From contig JAITYX010000012.1 of assembly GCA_021018815.1 (NCBI GenBank), positions 2,666,001 through 2,730,000 on the forward strand: a stretch of DNA of 64,000 nt, written 5' to 3'. Position 1 is the stretch's first letter, and each line of letters begins with the position of its first letter. Made by a program: the position numbers and the translations under genes. This document shows positions 11,681-23,800 of this stretch, one piece after another. The stretch comes from Talinum fruticosum (lineage: Eukaryota > Streptophyta > Magnoliopsida > Caryophyllales > Talinaceae). A model generated the notes under the pieces. The model did no database searches. It was not told the origin of the DNA and saw only the letters and a program-made list of their open reading frames with translations.

Positions 11681-12141
11681 TGACTCGATTCTAAAATGCT
11701 TTTCTTATTTATATGATGCAAAAAATTGTAAGGAAAAAATTACAAAAACAAATCGAAAATTATTTACACTAGCCCCTTTTCCCCTAAAAGAAAATATTAA
11801 AATAAGAAATTAGGTATGTTAAGTGCATGGTCCAAAAATAATAAAGCTTGGTCGAAATAGGTCGAAGTAAAAAATTAGAATCGACCCAATATATAAAGAA
11901 CACCCGGGCCCAAAAATAAAGTGAACTCCGTCGGTTTGGCCGACGCCGGCAAACTCATACCCGGAGCTCAGGCTGACTATAGTGACATGATGGAAGAGGA
12001 TTATGCTCCCGGAATCTGTTACAAAAATGGCCCGGTGGCCGATCATCAAAATTACACCTTCAATCTTCTTTTATAAGTCTTTTAGAAAACGAGTTCCTAA
12101 GAAAATCTCTTGTGCCTATTCATCTCTTTTAATACTCAAAG
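11681..12141. other. Spacer between antisense PMD and DUF7745-like genes, with a second purine-rich tract
   Basis: No gene is visible. At 11768-11795 the minus strand reads as a G-rich tract followed by GGGGCTAGTG, the decayed form of a motif that is sharper at 36241-36266 and, reversed, at 26592-26622. The tract resembles the element's polypurine tract but is not next to an LTR. Confidence 0.45.
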
Positions 12142-13685
12142 ATGAATTTCATTGCTGAATTGTCTGCAGGATGCATGAGATGACGGAAGTTGATAAAGTA
12201 GGCTTGTCCTTTTATGGACTCAATACCCTGTCTAGTATTCCATAGCTAAAAATCTATTAGACTCTATTAAGGCCTGCAGTGGCCTTTTGGGATCTAGAAT
12301 ACCATGTCTTTAGGTTTGGGGATAAAGAATTATGTCCCCTTCCCGAACAATTCGATGTCATCCTAGGCAAAAATCGTTGGACCAAACCTGTGGTTTCGAT
12401 GACTTCTACCAATTTGTATGAAACATATAAACATCTTATGAAGCTGAATAATAGGAATATAAGTTGGATTCTAATCGAGACGAAGTGCATCCGATGAATA
12501 TGATGTCGCACTACTACCCGATGCATTCTTCAGCGCATGCACATATTCAAAGACGTCAAGCTATAATTACATGACGGATAGGTGGCTTCCTATTAGTGGG
12601 AGGCCACAGGGATATGGTGTGTGCTGCATTGTTGGACTTCACCGAGCGGTTAAAGGATAACTGCTCCCTTACTCCTATGATCGTGACGAAAACTAGTATA
12701 GGGTTGGACAGGGCTAAAGCAAATCCAAATGGGGACTTCACGGGTAGCTCCCTATTATTACAAGTAAGCAGTGATAATGTAAGAGAATCAGCTGGTGAGG
12801 CTAGGTGGGCGGCCTCGGCAGGAATCGGTAGTCCGACATCGGCGAAGCTAAAAGTCCTCGGGTTTTTCCTATGTCTCGCTTTTTGCTTTATTTTTTAAAT
12901 TTTGATTTTGCTCCTTTTGGGTTGTAAATTATGATGGATCCGACCGTGTAGGACCTTAATAATTTTACTATCCGTGGTGTGCAAATCTGGTTGGTGAAGC
13001 ATCTTAAATTGGAGCAAGCAAGGGGAGAAGCAAACCAATACCTAGCTACATAGTTCACGTCAGCAACAACGACGAGTGTGTTGACTCGACCATGCATCTT
13101 CTTGGTGGAAGGCCTGGTTTAGAGTTGTGTATCCCATCGACTAGTACATCGAACGTTGGAGGGTGTCCCAATTTAAGACATACTAAAAAGCATGCATTTG
13201 TACGTTTGCTAGGTGTAGAAACCATTACGTACTACTTCCCTAACCGTGTAATGTGACAAATGGGGCGAATCCAGGAGATCCCTTCGCTGGATCGTATCTC
13301 ACATGCCTCTTTTGAAATATTTATAGGCTTTCACAGCTCGAGATGGGTACCGACATGGATTGATTACTTGGACAACCTGCCAAGGTTGTTAAAACCTATA
13401 AATAAGTGATCTACTGCACTTTCTGAAATTTATTTGGAGTGGATAAAATAGGCCGACCCCAAACGATGAAAGGCGCCGAGAATGCGAGAATGGGACCCAA
13501 GAGGAGTTATCCCTACTGTAGCACCTCTTCAAATTCGTGAAGTGATCCCACAGATGGATGAACGAGCTCACAGGAGGGAGGCAAAAGCTAAGGAAGCTAG
13601 AGGAGGACGCGTAGGATTGAGGAATTTAAGAAACGAACCCGGGAAGATGCAGATGAGTCGAGCGATGCGTAAGGGAAGAAAGTAA
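12142..13685 (+). pseudogene. DUF7745-like gene, antisense in Tat-1
   Basis: The start ATG at 12142 opens MNFIAEL, matching the starts of the copies at 36595 (MNFMNYL), 49584 (MNFITEL) and 26285 on the minus strand (MNFMVEL). The frame at 12279-12497 reads FRFGDKELCPLPEQFDVILG, resembling the 'F.FGDFEL.PTLEEFE.ILG' core of plant DUF7745 proteins. A middle block (12596-12763) ends at a CAAGTAAG donor. The next exon begins at 12952 after GTGTAG and reads IWLVKHL. The C-terminal part (to 13685) is rich in Arg, Lys and Glu. The function of this family is unknown. Frameshifts and stops interrupt it. The family call rests on remembered similarity; a profile search would settle it. Confidence 0.6.
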
Positions 13686-14165
13686 AAACTAACTAGGGCT
13701 GAGATTAGGAGAAAATAAAAATATAGGAAATTTTAGTTTTACCTCTTTAGAATAATTTAGTTTTCAAGTAGTATGCTTATTTTATTTCCCTTTTATTTAG
13801 CTATGTATTCAGGTAAGTAGTACACTTATCTTTTATTAATAATAAAATTAAAAGTAAGTTCTATGCTCCCTTTTATGCTTTATTTATCTTATAACTCACT
13901 TAAAATAATTGGACCGCGCAAATAACAATTAAGTATAAAATATCCCACTTAAAGGAATTAATCATCTAATTGGACCATTTTATTGTACCGCCCTAAAAAT
14001 AACAATTAACTTAAAAAAGGTAAAACATCAGCCCACGGGGTTTCTTTGGCTCGGCCATCCTGCCGTTGTCGAGATGGTGGCGGACGCCAACTATGTCGCA
14101 GCCTTGTTAGTTTATTAAAAAATTTCCTCATCCTCCAAATCAGTCGGTTTAATCGCTCTTCGTGG
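13686..14165. other. 3' end of the antisense DUF7745-like gene and remnant after Tat-1 integrase
   Basis: A likely poly(A) signal for the antisense gene, AATAAA at 13841-13846, lies about 155 bp after the stop; equivalents are at 38358-38363 and 51241-51246. From about 14025 the sequence (GGCTCGGCCATCC...) matches 38585-38760 and 51390-51560, which precede the integrase end in the other copies. Similarity to internal sequence stops near 14165, where an LTR fragment of another subfamily is joined. No open gene is seen. Confidence 0.55.
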
Positions 14166-16100
14166 CAAGATTTGACTAAGATGGTATTTGATAGTCAATT
14201 TTAGAATGTGGAGATTAACCTTTTATTAAGATTTTTGAATTTTTTAAAGTCCGGTTGACAAGTTAAATCAGATTGAATTGATTGGAGTTTTATTAATTAT
14301 TTCAATTTTATAAATTATTTTCAGAATTCCTAAGATATTATTTCCTAATTAAAGGACAAATAAAATTAGAAAATAGGGTTTTTGCCATGAGGCTTTAGGT
14401 ACGGATCGTCTGTGAAAACACCGGTTCGGACCTAAGCCTCAGTCGCTAACCACCTAGTGGAGGCTGCAGCTTGCACTTGGCGGTCGTCGGCGCCGGCCAT
14501 AGGTCCGGGCTAACACAGTCGGCCTCGCCCTCCGGCTTGATAGGTACATCCAGGTTCCTTTTTTTACCTAGCAACCAGAAAATAACCGAGATGCAATTTT
14601 TAACGAGAATAAAATAAAAAGGGAGTCGCGAGTCGGTTTTAGAAACAAAGCGGCAAAACATAAAAATAAGAAAATCGCTCTTTCGAACTTAGTATGGAAA
14701 GACGAAGACCGGAAAAGGTTAAAATTGACTTCATCGGTCTTTGAACCGAGAATCGGATCCGGGGCGAGGGTACAAAATGTAGGGAAAACCCTTCCATTCC
14801 GCCTGTCCGTAGATCGCCATTACCAGTTTGAGTAGTATATTAAAATAACGTGCTACACACAAACATGCAATGTACTAAAACGATAAATAAAAGCAACCAA
14901 ACAGAATCAAAGGAAAAGCAATAATGAAAACAATGAAAGAAAGCGATAAAGAAAGTAAAAAAAAGAAGCGGAAAAACTAAAAAGGACATCGGGCGGGGAG
15001 GAATTAAAGCAACACATCCTTTAAATCCACAATATGGAAAGCGGTAAATGAAGCATAAAAATAATATAAACCATTTGAAGGCTGAACGATTGCCCTCACG
15101 TTGTCCCACCTCGCTAAATTGGATCTCTACACTCGGATCTCCCGATGCGACGACGACAAATAAAAAAAAAGTCTTGATTTTTTGAACTACGTATGTAGTG
15201 AATAGGAGAGATCACTTGAGTAAATGCTCGGAGGTCGGAATAACTGAATATTTTTTAACTTTTTGCACGGATTCAACGACGAACGAGAGAAGAGATGGAT
15301 GGTTGATAGTAAATTTGACAAAGTAACGGCTTGGAATGAGTGCTTAGGTTAGCTTTCACGTAGCATTACGCATAGGACAAAGCCCTTCGGGAATTACAGA
15401 CCAAGGCTCTCTATTTGTAGGGACAGGCCTAGGTAAAAAATGACCGAGGGTTTGCATGCAGCTGCCGTCCAAAATAAGCGTAAACAAAACCTGGCCAATA
15501 AATCAAGAGATTAAACCAGATAGAAACCGACTTGAGGGCGCCGGCCACCCGGGCTCTCCTAGGTTTTTGTGCCTTACCATGTTTCCAAAGGATTCTCCAA
15601 GACAAAACACAGCGTTCCACTTAAAACTCTAGGCTTGCAAGCATCGGCCACGACGTAGTTTTGAGGGGAAAAGCTCATAGTCTCGTGTGGACTGTTTTGT
15701 AGAGCTTAAACGCATCACTTTGATGCTTGTGATCATGAAATGAAACACTTTTACGCCATCTTCAAGTCTTTAGCTCCTTTTTTAGTATGAAAAAAGCAAA
15801 ATCAAGTATTCCGAGCTTGGAATTTCCTAGCACACAGACTTTGGACTCTGCTTGTCTCCGAAAGCTTGGCCCGGTTCTTGGATCGCCCGAAAGAAAGGGG
15901 GATTTCTAGACCAGACCAAGGAAAAAGGCTGTTTATTTGGTGTTGGGGGTTCATTGTGGTTTACTCGGCTTATGTCACACCATTTGAAGACAGCTTCGAG
16001 ATCCAAATCCTCAAAGAGGACTCGGGATTTTCATCATCGAGCAAATAGAATAAAATACAAAACTAAAGAGATAAGGGACCACACTTTCTAGGTGTCTACG
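14166..16100 (-). repeat. Tat LTR fragment, subfamily S2 (3' LTR, left end lost)
   Basis: Homologous to 27264-28948 and 46682-48657, this lacks the TGTAGGAACC terminus and the first ~90-100 bp. It is joined directly to Tat-1 internal sequence, so a deletion or recombination made the junction near 14165. The right end reads GGTGTCTACG, that is CGTAGACACC in element orientation, with CG where TG is expected. The TATA region near 15409-15418 is degraded (CTATTTGTAG). Confidence 0.7.
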
Positions 16101-16125
16101 AGTGAGCCCCCACTTTGACCGAGTC
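16101..16125 (-). promoter_or_regulatory. Polypurine tract of the S2 element
   Basis: The minus strand reads CGGTCAAAGTGGGGGCTCAC immediately before the LTR start, the clearest polypurine tract in the window. It shows that the LTR at 14166-16100 is a 3' LTR of a minus-strand element. Confidence 0.75.
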
Positions 16126-16729
16126 TAAAATGACGAAGGGTCAAAGTAGACACTAAAGGGTACTTACCTCGATTTTTCATATTAGGTATTTTGTGATGCT
16201 TAGAATTGGTTGTAATCGAACCCGAACTCCAAAATGGGGCCTGGACTTGATCACGATGCATGCGTTCTAAAGTCCGGTAAAAGGATCCTAAGCTTGGCTT
16301 GATCGGAGCCTAAAGCTTGGTATATTTTGATGTCGAAACTTCGATCGTTCTTTCTTCTCACTTCCTCTTACAAACTCGGTAACTCCCTTCACTCGTGGTC
16401 CTTTTCTAAGGAAGAGCACTTTTGGGAAACTAGATTTGAATAATTTTGCGTATGGTTTGATTCCGAGTCGTCTTTCTAGAAAACTCAATCTGTGTCTATT
16501 TTCTTTGAAAATCCTTTCTTTTGTAAAGATGTGAAAAAGGCTTTCTCTTGTAAACTGGTATGGACTTAGTGCTTTTTCATTTGTATGAATGCGACCATGC
16601 TCGGCCTTCCCGAACTTTACAATTCTGGAATTAGTTTTGAAAAGACTTGGATAGGAATTAGATTCCTCTTCAACATTGTAACCAAGAACTTCCTTTCTGA
16701 ATGAGACACACTAAGAGCCTAATAAAATA
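16126..16729. other. S2 Tat 3' untranslated remnant
   Basis: Positions 16126-16330 match the 3' UTR at 8586-8830, including the GGGTCAAAGTAGACACTAAA block. From about 16340 the similarity fades and the boundary with the copia gag fragment (from ~16730) is not clear. No gene is seen. Confidence 0.5.
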
Positions 16730-17059
16730 TCAAGGTTCTTCGACATTGAGTGAGTTTTAAAACAAGCTCTTGAGACTCATCGACTTCCTTTTCGCTTGCT
16801 CATTCTCTTTTCTAAGTGACTCATACTCAGTCTCATTTTCTTGAGCACTAGTCTCAAGTACTTTTAGATTTTGTCTCAAGTTTTCTAACTCATTTTTCAA
16901 AACATTACTCTCAACAAGTAAGAGACTCAAGTTGTTCTTTAAAATCAAACGAGTTAGAATTGGACTTTTCTTCTAAAGTAAAGATAAATCTAGCTAAATC
17001 AACTTTGCAAAACTTAAGGAAGTATTCAATTACCTCAGAGGACTTATTTCCTTAGTATC
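16730..17059 (-). pseudogene. copia gag coiled-coil segment, element C
   Basis: The minus-strand frame at 16948-16757 encodes a Leu/Glu/Lys/Asn-rich heptad-like stretch (NVLKNELENLRQNLKVLE and on), a coiled coil. It is the counterpart of 1-290 and belongs downstream of the zinc knuckle at 18483-18524. The two are separated by an LTR insertion at 17060-18328. No protease, integrase or RT follows, so the element is truncated on this side. Confidence 0.7.
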
Positions 17060-18328
17060 TGATGTGTAGTGGCGGAAGCAAAGAAAAAGATGGAAAAACC
17101 GCAAAACACACAACCGGGCGGAATAGGACCTGCAGGTGCGGTTCGGGGAAAAGGGTGAAAGGAGGGGTAAATGTGCTTGGATTTGGACGAAACTTGGAGG
17201 GAGTGAGGTAACTGATGAAGGAAGGTAGTGGCCAAGTTTCGTGAATTTTGGGTAAGGGGAACTACCTGAACAGATAGCCAGAAGTTGACGCTGCTGGCTG
17301 GATGTACAGATTGATACCCTTTGTTTGGTTTTGATGTGGAGGACGGAGGAGTTCTTGGATGGGGCTGAAATTTGGAGGAATGGAAGTAGATGGACTGGAA
17401 GGATTGTGGTTAAAATTTGGAGTGAAATGGCTGGGTGGTTTGTGAGATATGGGATGGTAAAGTCGCTGGATAGAACCTTGACCCGGCTCGGATACTGAAA
17501 CACCACCGAGTGAATCAAGGGGCGCACCTAAGCGGTCCGGATACAGAAACACCACCGGGACTTAAGTGACTCAAAGGACACCACCTAGATGCCAACCTAG
17601 GATACAGCTTTGAGGATTTAGAGGCTCGAGAAATCCATCCCGAAAAAGAGTATAACACTCAAGGTTTGTATATTCATCAAAAAGTGTCTTTACAATGAAG
17701 CATATGAGCTGAATTTATAATGCCTTGCCTTGGCATTTTACATAACCGAAAATCATGCTGAAAATAATGCAAAAATGAAAATGAAACTAATTAGATTCTT
17801 TCCTCCTCTCCAAGTTAAGCTTGGATAAATTCTAGCCAAGTATTTGGGAATCGGGAACATGTGGCTATGGTGCAATTTCCCTTTGCCAAGCTTTCTTCCA
17901 ACCAACTCCCACTATGGTTAGTGCTTCTAGAATGCTCCTTGAAATATGTCTTTGGATGCTTCCCTTAAGTGCATGGACATTCATCTTAGCCCTTGGACCG
18001 ACCCTTGGTCATTATTTATGGACATGGCAAAAATAGTAGCACTTGAAGTAACTCTCGGCCGAGTTCATCCTTGCTCAAGCATGAAAGGACTTTTGGTGAC
18101 TAACTTGTAACTTTATTAACTCTCGTTCATGTCTCCATTGATGAACATTTATTTATAAACAAGAACATAAGGATTTTGATCTCCTTATCTAATCAACCTC
18201 CAGGATCCATCATCAAAAGGCTTGAAACCATGGATATATCAAATATTCCCGGTTCTTCCTTAATCATGCAAAACTCTTTAGGAGGGATATTTCTTAGCTC
18301 AAAATGCTGGGCAGTCCACTTTCCATCA
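17060..18328 (-). repeat. LTR of family Y inserted in copia gag
   Basis: This ~1.27-kb sequence runs from TGATGTGTAG to TTTCCATCA on the plus strand. It is the reverse complement of the solo LTR at 38915-40180, with the same terminal TGATG/CATCA. It splits a copia gag between the zinc knuckle and the coiled coil. The flanks (GTATC and TTCCG) do not match, so the target duplication is lost or the insertion was rearranged. Its longest frame, 165 codons at 17527-17030, has a counterpart in the other copy but no domain, and I read it as LTR sequence. Confidence 0.75.
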
Positions 18329-19440
18329 TTCCGAGTTGTCACCGGCCAACTCAAATATAACTTTTGAGTCCGACGAGTGCCATAAGACACTTCAAGTCAT
18401 CGGCATCATCTTCGGATGAGTCATCATCACTCCAGGTAGCCATCATAGCCTTTTTCTTCTTTCTGTCTTTCTTTCCTTTTGGACAATCCTTGACTATGTG
18501 CTCCTTACTGCCACACTCAAAACAACAAGAGTTCTTAGTTAAATATAACTTTGAAGAGGATGAGTATTTACATATCCTTCTTATCTTTCTTGTAGAATTC
18601 TTCCTTTGGCCTCTTTTGCCACTTCTTGTACTTCATCATCTTCTTAAAGCTTCGGGTAATGAGTTCCATGGGATCCTCTTCTGGGTCTAAGGAGCTTAGA
18701 CTTTCTCGTCCGCTTTCGAGGCATTCAGCATGATGTTCTTTTTAGTGCTGACCTCGGCATCCTGTTCTTCTACGTGTAGCTCATTAGTAAGTAGTTTCCC
18801 AATGTGCTCACTTTAGTTGAGAGAGAATCTAAGCCTCTTCAATTACTGCCACCTTGGGACCCCATCTTCTCTTTGGTAAACTTCTCGAATTTTTCCGACC
18901 ATTTCTTTGTGAGAGATCTTTCTACCTAAAGACTTGAGATTGTTGGTAATCTCGGTGAACCGAGAATACATCCGAGAGATGTTCACTTTTAGCACCATTC
19001 TGAATAGCTTGTACTTGTGAAGATATTGACTTATCTTCTCCTGCTTCACTTAACTTATTCCTTCATAGATGTTGACGAGTGTGTCCCACACCTCTTTGGT
19101 TGTGTCATAGGCGAGTCTCCGTTGTACTCTTCCGAGTTGCTAGCACGCATTAGAGTGTTCATGGCCTTGAAGTTCTTTCCGAACTTATCATTATCTTCGA
19201 TGGTGTACTCTAATTTCTTTTTAGGCACATACTTGACACCTTCCATCTTCATCTGAATGAAGTTCCCATTTCGGATGATGTTCCAAGTGGAAAGCATTCC
19301 ATCATCTTCTTTCAATGTGCAACGTTTGACCCCTTGAACTTGGGTGATCTGGTGGATTATTTTCCACCATCGAACTCTCTAGTGTTCTAAGCCATCTCAT
19401 CGTTAAAACTTTGGATTGTGAGATCCTTTTGAAAGGTTAG
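18329..19440 (-). pseudogene. copia gag of element C (UBN2 domain and CCHC zinc knuckle)
   Basis: Frame pieces at 19315-19055 and 19049-18843 carry the UBN2 part (KISQYLHKYK, then ISRMYSRFTEI), as in the copy at 292-534. At 18524-18483 the minus strand encodes CFECGSKEHIVKDC, an exact C-x2-C-x4-H-x4-C zinc knuckle that binds RNA during packaging. An acidic serine-rich stretch (DDDSSEDDAD) follows. Frameshifts separate the pieces. The gag continues leftwards at 16730-17059 beyond the inserted LTR. Confidence 0.85.
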
Positions 19441-19452
19441 GCTATGATACCA
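19441..19452 (-). promoter_or_regulatory. copia primer binding site, element C
   Basis: The minus strand reads TGGTATCATAGC, one base from the standard TGGTATCAGAGC site for initiator tRNA-Met, two bases inside the LTR end at 19455. It identifies the LTR to its right as a 5' LTR. Confidence 0.8.
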
Positions 19453-19454
19453 AT

Positions 19455-20872
19455 TGAAGGTTAGCTCTTGGAGAGGCTGAGTCAACCGAGAGGGGGTGAA
19501 TAGAGTGATGAAAGATTTTAAGAAAAATCAAACTCTTTTTGCACAAAATAGAAGAGAAATAGATTCTAAGACTAGATTGGACTCGTAAAGTTAGACACTT
19601 AGAAATATGTAAAAACCCTCCTAGGGCAAAAAACCACGAACAGTGCTAATCCAAGCACCAAGTCAAATCCACTAATTGAATCCTCAATTACAAAGGACTT
19701 ACTCTAACTAGAATTGTTCGCTTAAACAATTCCTTTAAAAGTTTTCTTAGACTCAAAAGTTCCCTTATCTAATCTAGTACTTCCGACTCGGTTAACTCTT
19801 ACAATCAGGTACAACCGAGTTGAGTTAGCCCTTATTGCTCAGTCAAGGGACTCGAAAGAAAGTAAAGAGTAGAAGTGATTACAAGACTTTCTTTACAACT
19901 CAAAAAGTAGAAGATTATAAATTAGGAGTTATAAGTCGAAGATTAAATAAGAGTAAAATGTATTCAATTCTAGCAATATGTTCAACAATATTTTAAGCAA
20001 GCTTCAAGTCTTGTGAAGTGGCTTCTATTTATAAGCACCAAGGCAGAATGACCATTGAGACCGATTCTCGATTGGTGAGCTTCATTAGCCGTTGTAACGG
20101 CTAGTATGAGTCACTCGGAAAATAATCCATTGAAATGTGAACGTTGTGTAATGGTTCTTCGCTCCAAAAGTTATCCAACCATCTGGTGGTGATTGAAATC
20201 TGAGGTGGAAACAAATGTTAGACTCAAGGTTGCGGTTTTCTTGTTTTGGAAACAAATAGCCACGACACGTCTGTCCGAGCCATGTCCGTAAATGGCTAAT
20301 CTCTATCTCGCTGATGTTTAACGGTTAGAAACCGGTTGCTTTTGTATTTCAAAAATAGATTAGGCTTGTTTCAACAACCTACAAAAGCAAATCACAGTGA
20401 TTTCAACAACCTACCAATAATAATTAAATAAGAGTAATTAAGTACTTAATTATCTTAGGCCTAAAAGAGTGGAATTTTTGAGTCTAATATCCATTAGGTT
20501 CAGATTTCATCTTCAATCAATCCTTAAAAATGTTCGAGTTAGAGAGAATAGAATATCGGGATATATAAACTTGATCAAGTGAATAATTCTCCATAAATAG
20601 ACTTATTTAGAATTTATAATTAACGTTATAATTCATTTTTACTTGAAATATGAAGTCGGTGCTCAAAATAAAAGTGTTGGTGAAATTATTTACTCAATTG
20701 ATAGTTCCGAGTTGTATCCGAGTGGACCAGAAACACAATTCAAAGTGATGTGCAAATTAACTAGTTTCGAATACGTCGAACGGGATGAAAATTTAGATAA
20801 GAGATTCTATAAGGATCATAATGACTTAGGATCAAAACCCAAGAGAGATAGAAAGTTATACTTGAGTCTTCG
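19455..20872 (-). repeat. copia LTR, copy C (5' LTR)
   Basis: The 3' terminus reads ACCTTCA before the primer site. The 5' terminus reads CGAAGACTCAAG (CG where TG is expected) at 20872. A TATA box (TATAAATA, minus) lies at 20026-20033. The outer flank at 20873 is Tat-0 pol, so element C landed in, or was left at the edge of, Tat-0. No duplication partner for AGAGA (20873-20877) was found on the left. Confidence 0.8.
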
Positions 20873-23800
20873 AGAGATGACTTTCCATACTATGGTTTTC
20901 CGAAGCCCTACTATCTCGGAAGAAAAAGGCATCTTAATTCCGGGGTTAGAAATCTTTAATGACTCGCGGACATTAGAAAAGGAGGCACCCTACTTCCTTA
21001 ACAAAGAAGAGTCCACCCTAGCTGGACCAACATGGCAAGAAGCAAAATTTTTGATTTGTTGTACAAACAAGAGAAGAGCCTAGAGGGGGATATGGTTTCG
21101 GTATTCTCCAAGGCTATGTTGCACCCATAGTTCGATCCGTCGAGTTCATCATCGACGTAGACGAAGAAGGGTCCAAGCACAATACTTGGATTGATACGGA
21201 AGAAGGCCAAGAGTTTACTGGTATCTTAGGACAACAATCTGGTTCGGAGGCTAGGGCTAGGACTAGTTTTTCTTGTCCTAAGTATGTTAGTTCTTCTTTT
21301 GTTAATACTCGCTGTTTTTATTTCCGAGTCCGATGTACGCCTTTCTTGATTCAATAAGATGAATCTTTCCGCTTACTCCCCGCCTTTTCCCGTTCTTGAT
21401 TATTTTGCCTCTAATAATGAACAAGAAATACCTAATGAATTAATAAACGCTATGCAAGATCATGACAATCACTCGTATATTCTAGATGATACAATCACCA
21501 TTGATTTGGGATCTTTATATCAGCCTCAAGAAGTTAATATCGGGAAAGCTTCAAGTCCAAAAGAGCATAAACACTTTACTTCACTCTTAACGAGTTTATA
21601 GACGTCTTCGCGTGGTCCTATGGAGATATTCATGGGATAGATGCGAAACACAAAATTCCACTCTACAAAGACACTAAGCCGGTTAAAAAGAAGCTTTAGA
21701 GGATGAAACCTGAATTGGCTTTGATGATAAAAAAGGAGGTCTAGAAGCAATTAGATGCCCGATTATTAGAGTAGTGCACTACCGTTAGTGGGTAGGAAAC
21801 CTCGTACCAGTCTTAAAGAAGGACATAAGGGTTTGGATGTTTGTCAATTTCAAAGATCTCAATAAGGCTTACCCCAAGGATGACTTTCCTCTACCTCACA
21901 TAAATGTTCTGGTCGATAATACGACACGCCATGCCTTACTCTCCTTATTGGATGGAAATACGGGCTATAACTAGGTTAAGATGACGAGAGGAGGATATGG
22001 AAAAGACATCCTTTAGCATTTAATAAGGGACTTACTCGTTACGTAGTAATGCCATTCGAGTTAAAAAGCTAGGCCCACATATCGGAGGGCAGCCATGACC
22101 TTGCTACATGATATGATCGACAAGGAAGCTGAGGTTTACGTCGATGACATGATCATGAAGTTTGCAAATAGAGTTGAGCACTTACCTAGCCTTAGAAAAT
22201 TCGTCGAAAGACTCGCGAAAATATAACATGCGCCTTAACCCTCATAAATGTGCCTTTGGGGTAACCTCATGCAAACTCTTAGGTTATGTAATAAGTCTTA
22301 GACAAAATCGAGGTTGATCCAACCAAGATCAAAGCTATTCAAGAGATGCCACTGGTAAAGACCGAGAAAGAGGTATGGGGTTTCTTAGGACTATCAACAA
22401 TACATTAGTCATTTCATATTAAAAGTGACTAGGTATGTGAACCAATCTTGAAGAAGCTCAACAAAAGAGCAAAGCCGATTTGGGATTAAGAGTGCCAAGA
22501 AACATTTGAGAAGGTATAAGTGTACTTGCCCAATCCAAACATTTTAGTTCCGTTATAACCTCGGATAACCATTGCTTTTATATAATGCAACACAAAGATC
22601 GGAATAGGAGCCATGCTAGCTTAACGAGATGAGAAAGAAGAATATGTCGTGTTCTACCTAAGCAAGAAATTCTTAGAGTATGAAACTCGGTATACTCCCT
22701 TATAGAAAACGTCCTTGGCTTTAGTTTCGCCCACTAATAATGTCGGACATTACATGCTAACCCATTTGGTATAAGTAGTAATGCCAATGGACTCCATCAA
22801 GTACATTATGGAACAACTATCGATCAATAATAAGATAGCTCGATGGACGAGTCATGATATTAGAATTTGAACTTAATATGTCCTACAAAAGGAAATAAAT
22901 GGGAGAGTTGTGTTCGAATTCTTGATCGATCTGCAGACCACCGAAGCGCAACCAAAACAATTCACGAAGAGATAATGCAAGTAAAGATACACATGTGGAC
23001 CATATACTTCGATGACACTTCCAATTAGAAGGGATTTCATGGAGGAATTCTCTTAGTTTCTCCATGAGTAGCATATACTCCTATTTCGGTCAAGTCTGGG
23101 TATTGAGGTCGATAATAATGCTTCAGAATATGAAGCGTGCATTACAAGTTTATAAGTTACAATAAATATAGAAGATAAGAACATAAGAGTTTATGGCAAC
23201 TTGAGTCCGATAATTAATTAGATCTCACAGAAATGGAAGTTTGTAGATGCCTTAGCTAAACTAGCATCTATGATCAATATTCCTAGTGGCATTCACTTAA
23301 TGCCTATTAGCATATAATAGAGAATCCAACATGTGCACGTCTACACACTACAAGCGTTTAATACCAACCAAACCAATTGGTAGTTTGATATTTACCAATA
23401 TTTAAAAAGCTAACTATTTCCACTAGACTCAGCTCCTAGAGCCCAATGAGCCATCTACATGGTAGTTACCCCATATTTTCTAAATCAACGGAAGCTATAT
23501 AAGAAAATCAACAAGAGTGTTAGCTTACTTTACGTTAACCAACATGAACCAGAGCATATAATGTCCGATGTTCATGGTGGACAATGTGGACTTTACATGA
23601 ATGGAAGAATGTTGGTTCAAAAAATTCAAAGATTGGGGTATTGTTGGTCAACGATGATAGTAGACTGCCATGATTTTGTTAAAATAAGTATCATACATGT
23701 CAAGGATATGCAAACCTACAACATCAACCACCTTCTTTTCTAACCACACATGCATCACCCTAGCCATTCTTAGCTTAGAGAATAGACATTATCGGTAAAC

